A stretch of DNA of 64,000 bases, taken from assembly GCA_024460105.1 (NCBI GenBank), contig JANFXS010000004.1, forward strand, positions 186,001-250,000, given 5' to 3'. This document shows positions 49,126-57,174 of this stretch, in pieces. Source of the stretch: Anaerotignum faecicola (lineage in GTDB: Bacteria > Bacillota > Clostridia > Lachnospirales > Anaerotignaceae). The notes beneath the pieces are model-generated. The model was not told where the DNA came from, did not search any database, and was given only the letters and a program-made list of their open reading frames with translations. Numbering within the stretch: position 1 is the first letter of the stretch; every line of letters begins with the position of its first letter. Position numbers and translations under genes: made by a program.

Positions 49126-50370
49126 TTATTCCGTAAAACTGTATCCGACGCAGAACGCCGTCGTACTGCCGTTGTTATAATAGTCATAATAGGTTATTTC
49201 AACTTGATAAAGTATTTCGCCCGTTGCCGAAAGGTACATGCGCGACGCCCGCTTATTCTTGATTTCGTTATCGAACCCGAGTTCCTCAATGGCAATATCA
49301 AAAAGCTCCTCGTCGGTGTAGTTGTTTTCCGACAGCGTGAGAGGCGTATTTTCTGAAATTGGGGTTCCTGCAACAGTAATCAGTACAGCTTTATCATTTT
49401 CTATTAATATATTGTAACCGAAATCCGTTTCAATGCCATTAAGATTGTATCTGAAATAAACTGGTTTATATTGAACTGTTTTTGAACGTTCTTTTTCGTA
49501 TATAGTGTAGTCGTTGAGATTAAATTCGTTATTTATGTTTTCTTTTATATAATTTTCTATTTCACCATATTCGCCGGACATATGTTTATAAGATACATCA
49601 TCTGTAATAACATATTGTTCAAGACCTTCATGTAAAAGGCTTTCTATTCCTTTTTTATTCTCTGATTGTTTGTTGCTTAATTTTTCTATTGTATTCTGTT
49701 TATTGCCGAAAAACTCATAATTGAATACGGTTGCCGTAGGATGGTATGAAGGTAATGTCGAACCGTTTGTTAAATCATTTTCAGCTCCAGCGGCGGTATT
49801 TTCAAAATTATCACCATTATCTAAATGTTCAAAAAACTTTGCGTTAAAATCTTTCAAAGACGGCGACTGGACGTCTTCTTTCCAGCCAATCGTACATGCC
49901 GCTCCATTATCGTTAATTTGTTTGGCTATTGAAGGTATGCCGGGAACCGCCGAATAGCAGGCTGATAAAACTCCCAACTGCACCTGATTGAAATCCAGGT
50001 TTTCGATATTTTTATAATCCTTTCCTGTACCGTTGGAAATTCCCATACCGTATCCTAAATCTATCGAAAGTCCATCTCCGTGTCCGGCAAAGTAGATTAT
50101 TGCGCTGTCAAGCCTATCGTTATCCATATCGGCAAGTTTTGGGTTAAGTATTACTTGACCGTCGTATCCCCATTTCAGCACATAGTCTAAAGCGTTGTAA
50201 CATTCGTCGGCTGTTTTTATGATTTGATCTCCCGGCTTTACCTGATCGCCATCCCAATCTTGAAATCCATAAATAAAACCTGAATTTGCATATCTGGGTG
50301 CGGCTGAAACGCTTGTTGCGAAACATATTGTCAATGAAAGGCATAAAACCAAGCTAAACAGTTTTTTCAT
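49126..50370 (-). CDS. Secreted caspase-like (CD-clan) cysteine protease, putative
   Basis: 414 residues from ATG 50370 with GGTGGGGGA upstream; the frame extends to 50388 but the first six residues lie before this site. The signal peptide (1-26, KKLFSLVLCLSLTICFATSVSA) ends before AAPRYANS. Residues about 40-185 carry a caspase/CHAT-type core: a strand before H97 in IIYFAGHGDGLS and another before C138 in GVLSACYSAVPG, which is the Cys-His dyad arrangement of clan CD peptidases. Residues about 200-410 show no catalytic motif and end with three or four strands resembling a PepSY-like or beta domain (TGEILYQVEITYYDYYNNGS). Substrate and processing unknown. No partner gene in an operon. Confidence 0.75.
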   Translation of the reverse strand: MKKLFSLVLCLSLTICFATSVSAAPRYANSGFIYGFQDWDGDQVKPGDQIIKTADECYNALDYVLKWGYDGQVILNPKLADMDNDRLDSAIIYFAGHGDGLSIDLGYGMGISNGTGKDYKNIENLDFNQVQLGVLSACYSAVPGIPSIAKQINDNGAACTIGWKEDVQSPSLKDFNAKFFEHLDNGDNFENTAAGAENDLTNGSTLPSYHPTATVFNYEFFGNKQNTIEKLSNKQSENKKGIESLLHEGLEQYVITDDVSYKHMSGEYGEIENYIKENINNEFNLNDYTIYEKERSKTVQYKPVYFRYNLNGIETDFGYNILIENDKAVLITVAGTPISENTPLTLSENNYTDEELFDIAIEELGFDNEIKNKRASRMYLSATGEILYQVEITYYDYYNNGSTTAFCVGYSFTE

Positions 50371-50778
50371 AATTTCCCCCACCTTCATTGAATATAAAGT
50401 TTTCTATACAATAATCCATATAAAGCCAAAATGGAATTTCTGTGCAGATAAAATATAGATATATCACAACCTTTCTAAAATACACATGTCAAACGGCAAA
50501 TTTTTTGGTATTATATGGATATTTAATAAAGTGTTTAACGTTCGCCCCTACTTTAAAATAATAATATATTTTATTAAGCGTGGCATCAACATGATTTGTG
50601 ATATTTGTGCAAATATTTATAAAATATGTAATATATTCACAAAAAGTATTATGCCTTTTTTTAAATGCGGCGTATACGAGGTTGCGTTTACTTCACTCTT
50701 TACATTCCCTTTAAAAATGTATAAAATGTAGAAAAAGGGCTGACGGCGCGAATGCCGGGCGTACGGAGGAAGGATAAA
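50371..50778. other. Gene-free stretch of 408 bases, divergent promoter region
   Basis: AT-rich upstream DNA of the caspase-like gene (minus) and the FtsA-like gene (plus). The short frame 50486-50731 lacks a ribosome site. A promoter for the plus-strand gene is described at 50699-50727. Confidence 0.4.
50699..50727 (+). promoter_or_regulatory. Possible promoter of the FtsA-like gene
   Basis: TTTACA (50699-50704) and TAAAAT (50722-50727), 17 bases apart, 52 bases before the start codon. Confidence 0.5.
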
Positions 50779-52839
50779 ATGGAAGCTAACGGAAAATCAC
50801 AGTCGCTTACGCCGCAGAATACGGTTTTTGCTTTGGATATAGGGACAAGAAGCATTATAGGCATGGTGGGCTTTGTTGAAAACGGCAAAGTCAATATTAT
50901 TGCCGTAGAAAAGGCCGAACATACCAAAAGGGCGATGGTTGACGGGCAGATTGAAGACATCGATCAAGTCGCGTCTGTTGCCGGCGCGGTTAAACGCCGT
51001 CTTGAAGAAAAGGTCGGGATCGGGTTTGACAGGGTGTGTGTGGCCGCCGCCGGGCGTGCCCTTAAAACGGAACGCGCCGTGTTTGAGATGGAACTTGACG
51101 GCGTGCAGGTCATAAATGATGAAATAATCAGCCGCCTTGAAGCCGGGGCGATATGCGCGGCCGAAGAAACTTTTGAAGCAAATGCAGGGCAGGATACGGA
51201 ACCGCGCCGGTTTTATCTTGTGGGGTATAACGTATGCCAATACTATATAGACAATTACATGATGTCAAGCCTTAAAGACCACCGCGGAAAAAAACTGAAA
51301 GTTGATATAATCGCAACTTTCCTGCCGGGAGAGGTTGTCGACAGCCTTTATACGGCTATGGCCAAAACCGGCCTTGAAATCGCAAGCATGACGCTGGAGC
51401 CTATCGCGGCCATTAACGCCGCAATACCCGAAAACCTGCGCCTTTTAAATTTGGCGCTTGTGGATATAGGTGCGGGAACGAGCGATATTGCAGTATGCCG
51501 CGACGGAAGCGTAATAGGATATACAATGGCTACGGTTGCAGGCGACGAGATAACGGAATCCATTATGAAAAAATATCTCGTTGATTTTGATACGGCCGAA
51601 AAGATAAAGTTTCAGCTTAATTCAAAAGATGAAATACGTTTTACGGATATACTGGGCTTTGAACAGAATATTCCGAAAAGCGATATAACGGAATGTGTAA
51701 ATGCGGACGTTGAAAGGCTTTGCCGTGAAATAAGCGAACGCATAATTGAAGTTAACGGAGGGGAACCGTCCGCACTTTTCCTTGCAGGCGGCGGGAGCAA
51801 GTTGGACGGGCTTAAAGAAATTATAACGGAAAGCCTTAAAATGGATCCGAAACGGGTTGCTACGGCAGGAAATAATTTCCGTATGAGCGCCGTATCGGAA
51901 ATTTACGATCTCAACGATCCCGAATATACAACGCCATTAGGCATTGCGGTTTCGGCCGGGCTTAACCTGACGAACGACGGTTTCAGGGTAACCCTTAATG
52001 ACAAAAGCGCAAAGCTTTTCAGAAGCGGGGCGTTTACCGTGCTGAATCTTTTGATGATGAACGGATATAACTATCAGGATATAATGGGTCGTTCGGGGCA
52101 AAACGTTGTTGTAACCGTAAACGGCGAAAGGCGCGTATTTTACGGCGAAAAGGCAGAACCCGCAAGGCTTGAGGTAAACGGCGGGGAAGGCAGGCTTTCG
52201 GATATTGTGCGTGCCGGCGATAATATTATATTTGTTCCGGCTGTAAACGGCGAAAACGCAAAGGCATATCTTACGGATATAGAAGGGATAATTTCGGGCA
52301 TGGACATTGTTGTCAACGGCGAAATAGTCCCGGCGGACACGCAGCTTGAAAACGGGGATAACGTTGTGTTTGAGCCTTTAAGCCGGGAATATACGGATAT
52401 GATAAAGGCTTTCGGGCAGAAAAAAGAAAACGGAAAAGGCTTTGAAAAGCAGGAAAACTTCAAAGAAGAAACGGCGGAGGAATACGGTTTTTCTCAAGAA
52501 GTTGGGAACAAACGGGAAACATATGCAGAGTATGCAGCCGATGAAGCAAATGAAGCGGAAAAAGTTGCGGATCGTGAGGAAACAAGCATTGCCGCAAAGC
52601 TTGCCGGAAATATATCGTTCACAGTCAACGACATGTCGTTGACGCTTCCCGAAAAGAAAAACAAAGAGCCGTACTATCTTATGGATATGCTCCAGTATTC
52701 CGGCCTTGATCTTGATAATATATCGGGCCCGGTAACGCTCAAAGTAAACGGCGAGGAATGTTCTTTCAGACACACGTTAAAAAACGGCGATCACGTTTTA
52801 ATATATGAACGGAAAAAGCAGTCGGAAACAAAGGGCTGA
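50779..52839 (+). CDS. FtsA-like actin-fold ATPase with long C-terminal extension
   Basis: 686 residues from ATG 50779, which has GGAGGAAGG upstream; an ATG at 50752 is 27 bases earlier without a ribosome site. Residues about 15-385 are an actin-like fold with the SHS2 insert of FtsA: VFALDIGTRSIIGMV (phosphate 1), ALVDIGAGTSDIAVCRDG (phosphate 2), and LFLAGGGSKLDGLKEII (adenosine). The C-terminal 300 residues carry three short beta modules, each with a V-N-G turn (VTVNGERRVFYGEKAEPARL, DIVVNGEIVPADTQL, LKVNGEECSFRH), that look like ubiquitin-like or IPT-type folds. FtsA is usually 400-450 residues, so the extension is notable. Role: septum or sporulation-related cytoskeletal factor; not in a dcw cluster here. 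Confidence 0.8.
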   Translation: MEANGKSQSLTPQNTVFALDIGTRSIIGMVGFVENGKVNIIAVEKAEHTKRAMVDGQIEDIDQVASVAGAVKRRLEEKVGIGFDRVCVAAAGRALKTERAVFEMELDGVQVINDEIISRLEAGAICAAEETFEANAGQDTEPRRFYLVGYNVCQYYIDNYMMSSLKDHRGKKLKVDIIATFLPGEVVDSLYTAMAKTGLEIASMTLEPIAAINAAIPENLRLLNLALVDIGAGTSDIAVCRDGSVIGYTMATVAGDEITESIMKKYLVDFDTAEKIKFQLNSKDEIRFTDILGFEQNIPKSDITECVNADVERLCREISERIIEVNGGEPSALFLAGGGSKLDGLKEIITESLKMDPKRVATAGNNFRMSAVSEIYDLNDPEYTTPLGIAVSAGLNLTNDGFRVTLNDKSAKLFRSGAFTVLNLLMMNGYNYQDIMGRSGQNVVVTVNGERRVFYGEKAEPARLEVNGGEGRLSDIVRAGDNIIFVPAVNGENAKAYLTDIEGIISGMDIVVNGEIVPADTQLENGDNVVFEPLSREYTDMIKAFGQKKENGKGFEKQENFKEETAEEYGFSQEVGNKRETYAEYAADEANEAEKVADREETSIAAKLAGNISFTVNDMSLTLPEKKNKEPYYLMDMLQYSGLDLDNISGPVTLKVNGEECSFRHTLKNGDHVLIYERKKQSETKG

Positions 52840-52973
52840 TTTAACGGGCGGCTTATATGCCGCCTTTAATTTTTATAGTTTAACGGAAAAACAAAAGGAT
52901 AATAATTTAATCTTAAAGCGGAGAATTTAAACTGCAAAGCCTGAAATTAAGGCAAAGATAAGGAGAATTTTTT

Positions 52974-53723
52974 ATGAAGGGATGGAAAAAAGCCGCGGCG
53001 TTATGCCTGTTTGTATTTGCGGTATTCGCTTTGAAATCGGCTTCGGGAACGGAAAAAGCGGAGCCAAATCTGTACGGGGAGGATCCGTATGGAAGAGGTA
53101 TAATAGGAGTAAATTTTCCTTTCTCCGCCATAAGCGGGCAGGGGAGTCTGGACGGATTGGGGTATAATTCTCTTGAAGAAATAAAAGAAACGCCTGATGA
53201 CATATTTTCATTAAGCATAAGTTATACAAAACTGAATAATTCCGAAATATTGTCAAGATTTGAAAATTTGGAAACGCTTGTTTTATCCGATTCGGAAATT
53301 AACGATTTTTCATTTTTAAAAAAACTGAAAAAGCTGAAATGTTTGTATATAAGCTCCTGCGTATCCGATGATTTTAACTCAATCCGATATTTGCCAAATA
53401 AAAAAGAATTGGCCGTTCTCACGATTCACAGCTGCAAAAACAAAGATTCTTCGCTGATTACAGATATAAGCTTTTTAGAAGGATTTACCGGACTTATATT
53501 TTTAAACTTAGGGGGAAACGACGTAAGAAATTTAGATCCGATAGCGGGCATGTCAAAGCTGGAAACAATATACTTGTACGATAACTTTCATATTGAATCG
53601 CTTAAACCGCTTCATAATCTTGAAAATATAAAAGACGGCATTATCCCGCCTACATATCAATATACCAAGGATGATTTGGAATATCTGGGAGATCCGATGT
53701 CCTCGAATATATATTATGACTGA
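52974..53723 (+). CDS. Leucine-rich-repeat protein with signal sequence
   Basis: 249 residues. An N-terminal hydrophobic segment (about 7-25: AAALCLFVFAVFALKSAS) is a signal peptide or anchor. From about residue 80 onward leucine-rich repeats follow with the spacing LxxLxLxxxxI (FENLETLVLSDSEINDFSFL, LKKLKCLYISSCVSDDF, FTGLIFLNLGGNDVRNLDPI, MSKLETIYLYDNFHIESLKP). This is the internalin/bacterial LRR type. AAGGAGAATTTTTT precedes the ATG. It is 134 bases after the FtsA-like gene, with no operon evidence. Likely surface-exposed and protein-binding. Confidence 0.82.
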   Translation: MKGWKKAAALCLFVFAVFALKSASGTEKAEPNLYGEDPYGRGIIGVNFPFSAISGQGSLDGLGYNSLEEIKETPDDIFSLSISYTKLNNSEILSRFENLETLVLSDSEINDFSFLKKLKKLKCLYISSCVSDDFNSIRYLPNKKELAVLTIHSCKNKDSSLITDISFLEGFTGLIFLNLGGNDVRNLDPIAGMSKLETIYLYDNFHIESLKPLHNLENIKDGIIPPTYQYTKDDLEYLGDPMSSNIYYD

Positions 53724-53732
53724 AAAAGAAGC

Positions 53733-53815
53733 AAAAGCCCCGCTGAAAGACGTTTTAAAGGCCGGAGGAAAAAGGACGGGCGCAATATAATTTCGGCGGG
53801 GCTTAAATTTTTTGA
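53733..53815 (+). terminator. Terminator after the LRR gene
   Basis: AAGCCCCGCTGAAA (53735-53748) pairs with TTTCGGCGGGGCTT (53791-53804) around a 42-base loop (with one G-T pair), followed by AAATTTTTTG. Confidence 0.65.
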
Positions 53816-53921
53816 AATTTTTTTAACGGCGCCCTATGTATTTGCGGTTGTCGGTCAACTTAGGATAACGTAACCGCGGCTTGCCGTTTTGGAGAAAAAT
53901 AACGGCTGACGCACGGCATTG

Positions 53922-54473
53922 TTAAAGTTTCCTGTATTTTGCTTTTTCGCTTTCATAAAGATTGCCGCCATTTGCATCCATAACGACAACGGCGGGGAAA
54001 TCTTCCACATACAGTTTATGCACGGCCTCCGCGCCGAGCTCTTCATAAGCTATAACTTCGCACGATTTAATAGAATTTGAGATCAGGGCCGCCGCTCCGC
54101 CTGTGGCGGCAAAATATACTGCGCCGTTGCGGGCCATTGACTGCGCGACTTCAATGCTTCTTGCCCCTTTGCCTATCATGCCTTTCTCCCCCATGTCAAG
54201 AAGGAACGGCGCGTATGCGTCCATGCGGTAGGATGTGGTGGGGCCTGCCGGGCCTATTGCCTGCCCGGGTTTTGCCGGGGCGGGGCCTGCATAGTATATA
54301 ATCGAGTCTTTCATTTCAAAAGGGAATTTTCCCGTTTTTTCATAATCTTCTATCATGCGTTTGTGCGCCGCGTCGCGGGCCGTATAGATTGTGCCTGTTA
54401 TTTTAACTATGTCGCCTGCTTTTAAAGAGGCGCACTTTTCTTTTGTCAGCGGCGTTTCTATTTTAACTGTCAT
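53922..54473 (-). CDS. fumB: Class I fumarate hydratase, beta (C-terminal) subunit
   Basis: 183 residues corresponding to the C-terminal domain of iron-sulfur fumarase, or to tartrate dehydratase beta. It begins MTVKIETPLTKEKCASLKAG, has VKITGTIYTARDAAHKRMIE and GQAIGPAGPTTSYRMDAYAP, the substrate-binding loop, and ends with DFPAVVVMDANGGNLY. It adds water to fumarate together with the alpha subunit encoded 17 bases upstream. GGGGAAAC precedes the ATG. The choice between fumarase and tartrate dehydratase cannot be made from these motifs. Confidence 0.88.
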   Translation of the reverse strand: MTVKIETPLTKEKCASLKAGDIVKITGTIYTARDAAHKRMIEDYEKTGKFPFEMKDSIIYYAGPAPAKPGQAIGPAGPTTSYRMDAYAPFLLDMGEKGMIGKGARSIEVAQSMARNGAVYFAATGGAAALISNSIKSCEVIAYEELGAEAVHKLYVEDFPAVVVMDANGGNLYESEKAKYRKL

Positions 54474-54490
54474 AATGTTTCCCCTTTCTT

Positions 54491-55333
54491 TTAAAATGTG
54501 TGCGAGGCATGGCGCGTTACGTGGCAGCTTATGTTTACGGCTATGGGCATACAGGCAATGTGCGTCGCATATGTTTCTATGTTTACGCCGAGGGCCGTCG
54601 TAATTCCGCCGAGCCCCTGCGGGCCTATGCCTGTTTTATTGATTTTTTCCAACAGTTCAATTTCCATATCGCGTATGTGGCTAAGCGGGTTATGGGAACC
54701 GACGGGGCGGAGAAGGGCTTTTTTGGCGAGCATGGCCGCAAGCTCGAAATTTCCGCCGCATCCTACGCCTATAACCATTGGCGGGCATGGGTTCGGGCCG
54801 GCCGCTTCAACGGTTTCGAGAATTGCTTTTTTTGCGCCTTCAATGCCGTCCGACGGCTTAAGCATATAAATCCTGCTCATATTTTCACTGCCCGCTCCCT
54901 TAGGCGCTATTTCGATTTTAAGGCTGTCGCCTTCGACTATGTTATAGTGTATGATTGCGGGGGTATTGTCTTTTGTGTTGACGCGTATAAACGGATCTGA
55001 AACTACCGATTTGCGGAGGTAGCCTTCGGAATATCCGCGGCGCACTCCTTCGTTTACGGCTTCTTTCAGGCTGCCGCCTGTGATATGCACGTCCTGGCCG
55101 ATTTCTATAAATACGACGGCGAGCCCCGTGTCTTGGCATATGGGCATGTGTCCGCGGCGCGCTATGCCGGCGTTTTCTATTATCTGAGAAAGCATTTCGC
55201 GCCCTATAGGCGATATTTCGCTTTTATGTGATTCCTCAAGGGCGTTAAGAATATCGCCGTTTAAGAAACAGTTGGAATCAATGCACATTTTTTTCACGGC
55301 CTCGGTTATGGCCGTTGTTTCGATTTCTTTCAT
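54491..55333 (-). CDS. fumA: Class I fumarate hydratase, alpha (N-terminal) subunit
   Basis: 280 residues. Carries the 4Fe-4S cluster: cysteines are seen in [18 protein letters not shown], in the segment [12 protein letters not shown], and in a third position near the C-terminus ([18 protein letters not shown] region). [20 protein letters not shown] and [11 protein letters not shown] are family segments. Two-subunit oxygen-labile fumarases of this type are usual in obligate anaerobes. It is the first gene of the operon, ahead of the beta subunit, with GGGAGGGT upstream of its ATG. The role is in the reductive or oxidative branch of the incomplete TCA cycle, which fits the Re-citrate synthase elsewhere in the window. 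Confidence 0.9.
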   Translation of the reverse strand: MKEIETTAITEAVKKMCIDSNCFLNGDILNALEESHKSEISPIGREMLSQIIENAGIARRGHMPICQDTGLAVVFIEIGQDVHITGGSLKEAVNEGVRRGYSEGYLRKSVVSDPFIRVNTKDNTPAIIHYNIVEGDSLKIEIAPKGAGSENMSRIYMLKPSDGIEGAKKAILETVEAAGPNPCPPMVIGVGCGGNFELAAMLAKKALLRPVGSHNPLSHIRDMEIELLEKINKTGIGPQGLGGITTALGVNIETYATHIACMPIAVNISCHVTRHASHTF

Positions 55334-55533
55334 ATATGTAACCCTCCCTTAATTTTATGGCTGTTTTTAAATTATAACATAAAATTATACGTTTTAATAT
55401 CCGCGGCAAAAAAACGGACGGAGCGCATAAAATTCCTTTTACTCTCCAATGTGCGTTTTATGCAAAGCGGCCGACGGATTTTAAAAAATTTTTTATTATC
55501 GTGTTCTGTAAGACAGCCGTGATTTTGCCTTCG

Positions 55534-55562
55534 TTGACATTTATTTTTGCCGGTGGTAGAAT
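55534..55562 (+). promoter_or_regulatory. SigA-type promoter of the lrgAB pair
   Basis: TTGACA (55534-55539) and TAGAAT (55557-55562) with 17-base spacing, 48 bases before lrgA. Confidence 0.75.
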
Positions 55563-55609
55563 AACTTTTATTATATAAACTGGAAAATGGAAGATAAGGG
55601 GTAATGGGT

Positions 55610-55972
55610 ATGAAAATAATTAAACAGCTGACGATTATTTCGGCAGTATGCCTTGCGGGCGAGGCTGTATCCGCCGTATTGCCGTTTGCGTTCCCCGGGA
55701 GCGTCATAAGCATGATTATGCTTTTTCTGCTTCTTTTTTTAAAATTTTTAAAAGAGGACGCAATTAAGGAAACAGGGGATTTCCTATTGGGAAATATGGC
55801 GTTTTTCTTTGTGCCGGCCGCTACGGCAATAATCGAAAAGTATGAAATTTTAAAGGGAAGCATACTTATTATAATTTTCATCAGCATAATATGCACTTTT
55901 ATAACATTTTTTGTGACTTATTATACGGTATGCTTTGTTTCGGCCTTACAGAACAGGGGGAAAAATAAATGA
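55610..55972 (+). CDS. lrgA: CidA/LrgA-family holin-like membrane protein
   Basis: 120 residues with four predicted transmembrane helices (about 6-25, 32-52, 60-82, 88-112). Family features are LPFAFPGSVISMIMLFLLLF, and VGFFF-like NMAFFFVPAATAIIEKYE. LrgA and CidA are small membrane proteins linked to murein hydrolase control or to transport of pyruvate-like acids. The start at 55610 is preferred to 55604, because the ribosome site AAGGGG ends too near 55604. The stop overlaps the start of the next gene (ATGA at 55969-55972), coupling translation. Confidence 0.85.
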   Translation: MKIIKQLTIISAVCLAGEAVSAVLPFAFPGSVISMIMLFLLLFLKFLKEDAIKETGDFLLGNMAFFFVPAATAIIEKYEILKGSILIIIFISIICTFITFFVTYYTVCFVSALQNRGKNK

Positions 55973-56649
55973 AAGATATTTTGATTAATACTCAGATATT
56001 CGGATTGTTTTTAAGCCTTATAGCGTATACGATCGGCCTCAAAATAAAAGAAAAATTTAAAACGCCTTTTGCGAACCCGCTTTTAATAGCCATTGTAATC
56101 ACAATAGCGGCGCTTACCGCTTTTGATATTCCGTATGAAAAATATAATAGCGGCGGCGCGGCCATAAGCCTTATGCTTGTGCCGGCAACGGCGGCTCTCG
56201 GACTTTCGGTTTACAGGCAGTTTGAAACTCTTAAAAGGAATTTCCTGCCGGTTATAGCCGGATGTTTTGTGGGAGGGGTTACTTCCGTTGCATGTTCGAT
56301 ATTCTTTTGCAGGCTTTTCCTGCTGCACGAAAGTATAACGGCCTCGCTTATACCGCGTGCCGTTACAAGCCCGATAGCGATGGAAATAGCCGAAGCCCTC
56401 GGCGGCATAGTGCCGGTTGCGGTTGCGGTGGTTATATTTTCGGGTATTGTCGGCGCTGTTTTCGCTCCTGTTTTTATGAAGGTTTTTAAGCTTAAAAACA
56501 GGGTTGCCCTCGGCGTTGCAATAGGAGTGAGTTCCTCGGCGGCAGGTACGTCGAAAGCTATAGAAATAGGGGAAATTGAAGGGGCGATGAGCGGGCTTGC
56601 AGTAGGTATTACGGGGCTTATTACGGTTGTTGTGACAATGTTCTTATAA
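55969..56649 (+). CDS. lrgB: LrgB-family membrane protein
   Basis: 226 residues with about six to seven transmembrane helices. Typical segments are PYEKYNSGGAAISLMLVPAT, LIPRAVTSPIAMEIAEALGG (the conserved loop PRSVTTPIA of the family), and VSSSAAGTSKAIEIGEIEGA followed by MSGLAVGITGLITVV. LrgB-like proteins are the partners of LrgA and, in plants and bacteria, have been linked with glycolate, lactate or pyruvate movement. Co-translated with lrgA through a 4-base overlap. A terminator-like hairpin follows about 200 bases downstream. Confidence 0.92.
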   Translation: MKDILINTQIFGLFLSLIAYTIGLKIKEKFKTPFANPLLIAIVITIAALTAFDIPYEKYNSGGAAISLMLVPATAALGLSVYRQFETLKRNFLPVIAGCFVGGVTSVACSIFFCRLFLLHESITASLIPRAVTSPIAMEIAEALGGIVPVAVAVVIFSGIVGAVFAPVFMKVFKLKNRVALGVAIGVSSSAAGTSKAIEIGEIEGAMSGLAVGITGLITVVVTMFL

Positions 56650-57174
56650 TATGCCGATAAGTTATATATCAATTAAGCATATTGTATAAAAATGATGACA
56701 ATAACCGGTGTGCAGTGATAAATTTATATTAATTGTTGATTTTGCTGTAGGTATGTGTTATTATTGCATCACTATAAGTATAAAAATGCACATATACGGC
56801 GTTATCCGTTAATCATATACGGCAGATAGTAGTCATATGTATATTAAAAAAGGGCATTTGAATATTAAAAATGCCCTTAAATTATACTTATTTTTAATAG
56901 TGTTAATTTGATCACATTAAACGCTCCCGTAACTATATTGTTTTAAAGTATAAAAAATATATACTTTATCCAAATAAAACGGCGAAAATATCGGTTTTAA
57001 GACGCCGATCTTCGGCATAATCACGGGTACATCAACTGTAGTGTTTTTTGAATTGTTTTAAATAAAATACAATAATTGACATTCTCGCTGTTGACATTCT
57101 ACTCAAGGAACGTGTCATAATACACCTATAGTAAAAAAATACAAAAATATACATAAAAGGGGCTGGTTTATAGT
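56650..57174. other. Gene-free stretch of 525 bases
   Basis: Contains a hairpin AAGGGCATTT/AAATGCCCTT (56850-56878) with TATTTTTAAT downstream, a likely terminator, and the duplicated TTGACATTCT before the amidohydrolase gene. The rest is AT-rich without a recognisable feature. Confidence 0.45.
57076..57121 (+). promoter_or_regulatory. Duplicated -35-like element before the amidohydrolase gene
   Basis: TTGACATTCT occurs at 57076-57085 and again at 57091-57100; the second has CATAAT (57116-57121) 19 bases downstream, longer than optimal. The duplication may be a regulator site or two overlapping promoters. Confidence 0.35.
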
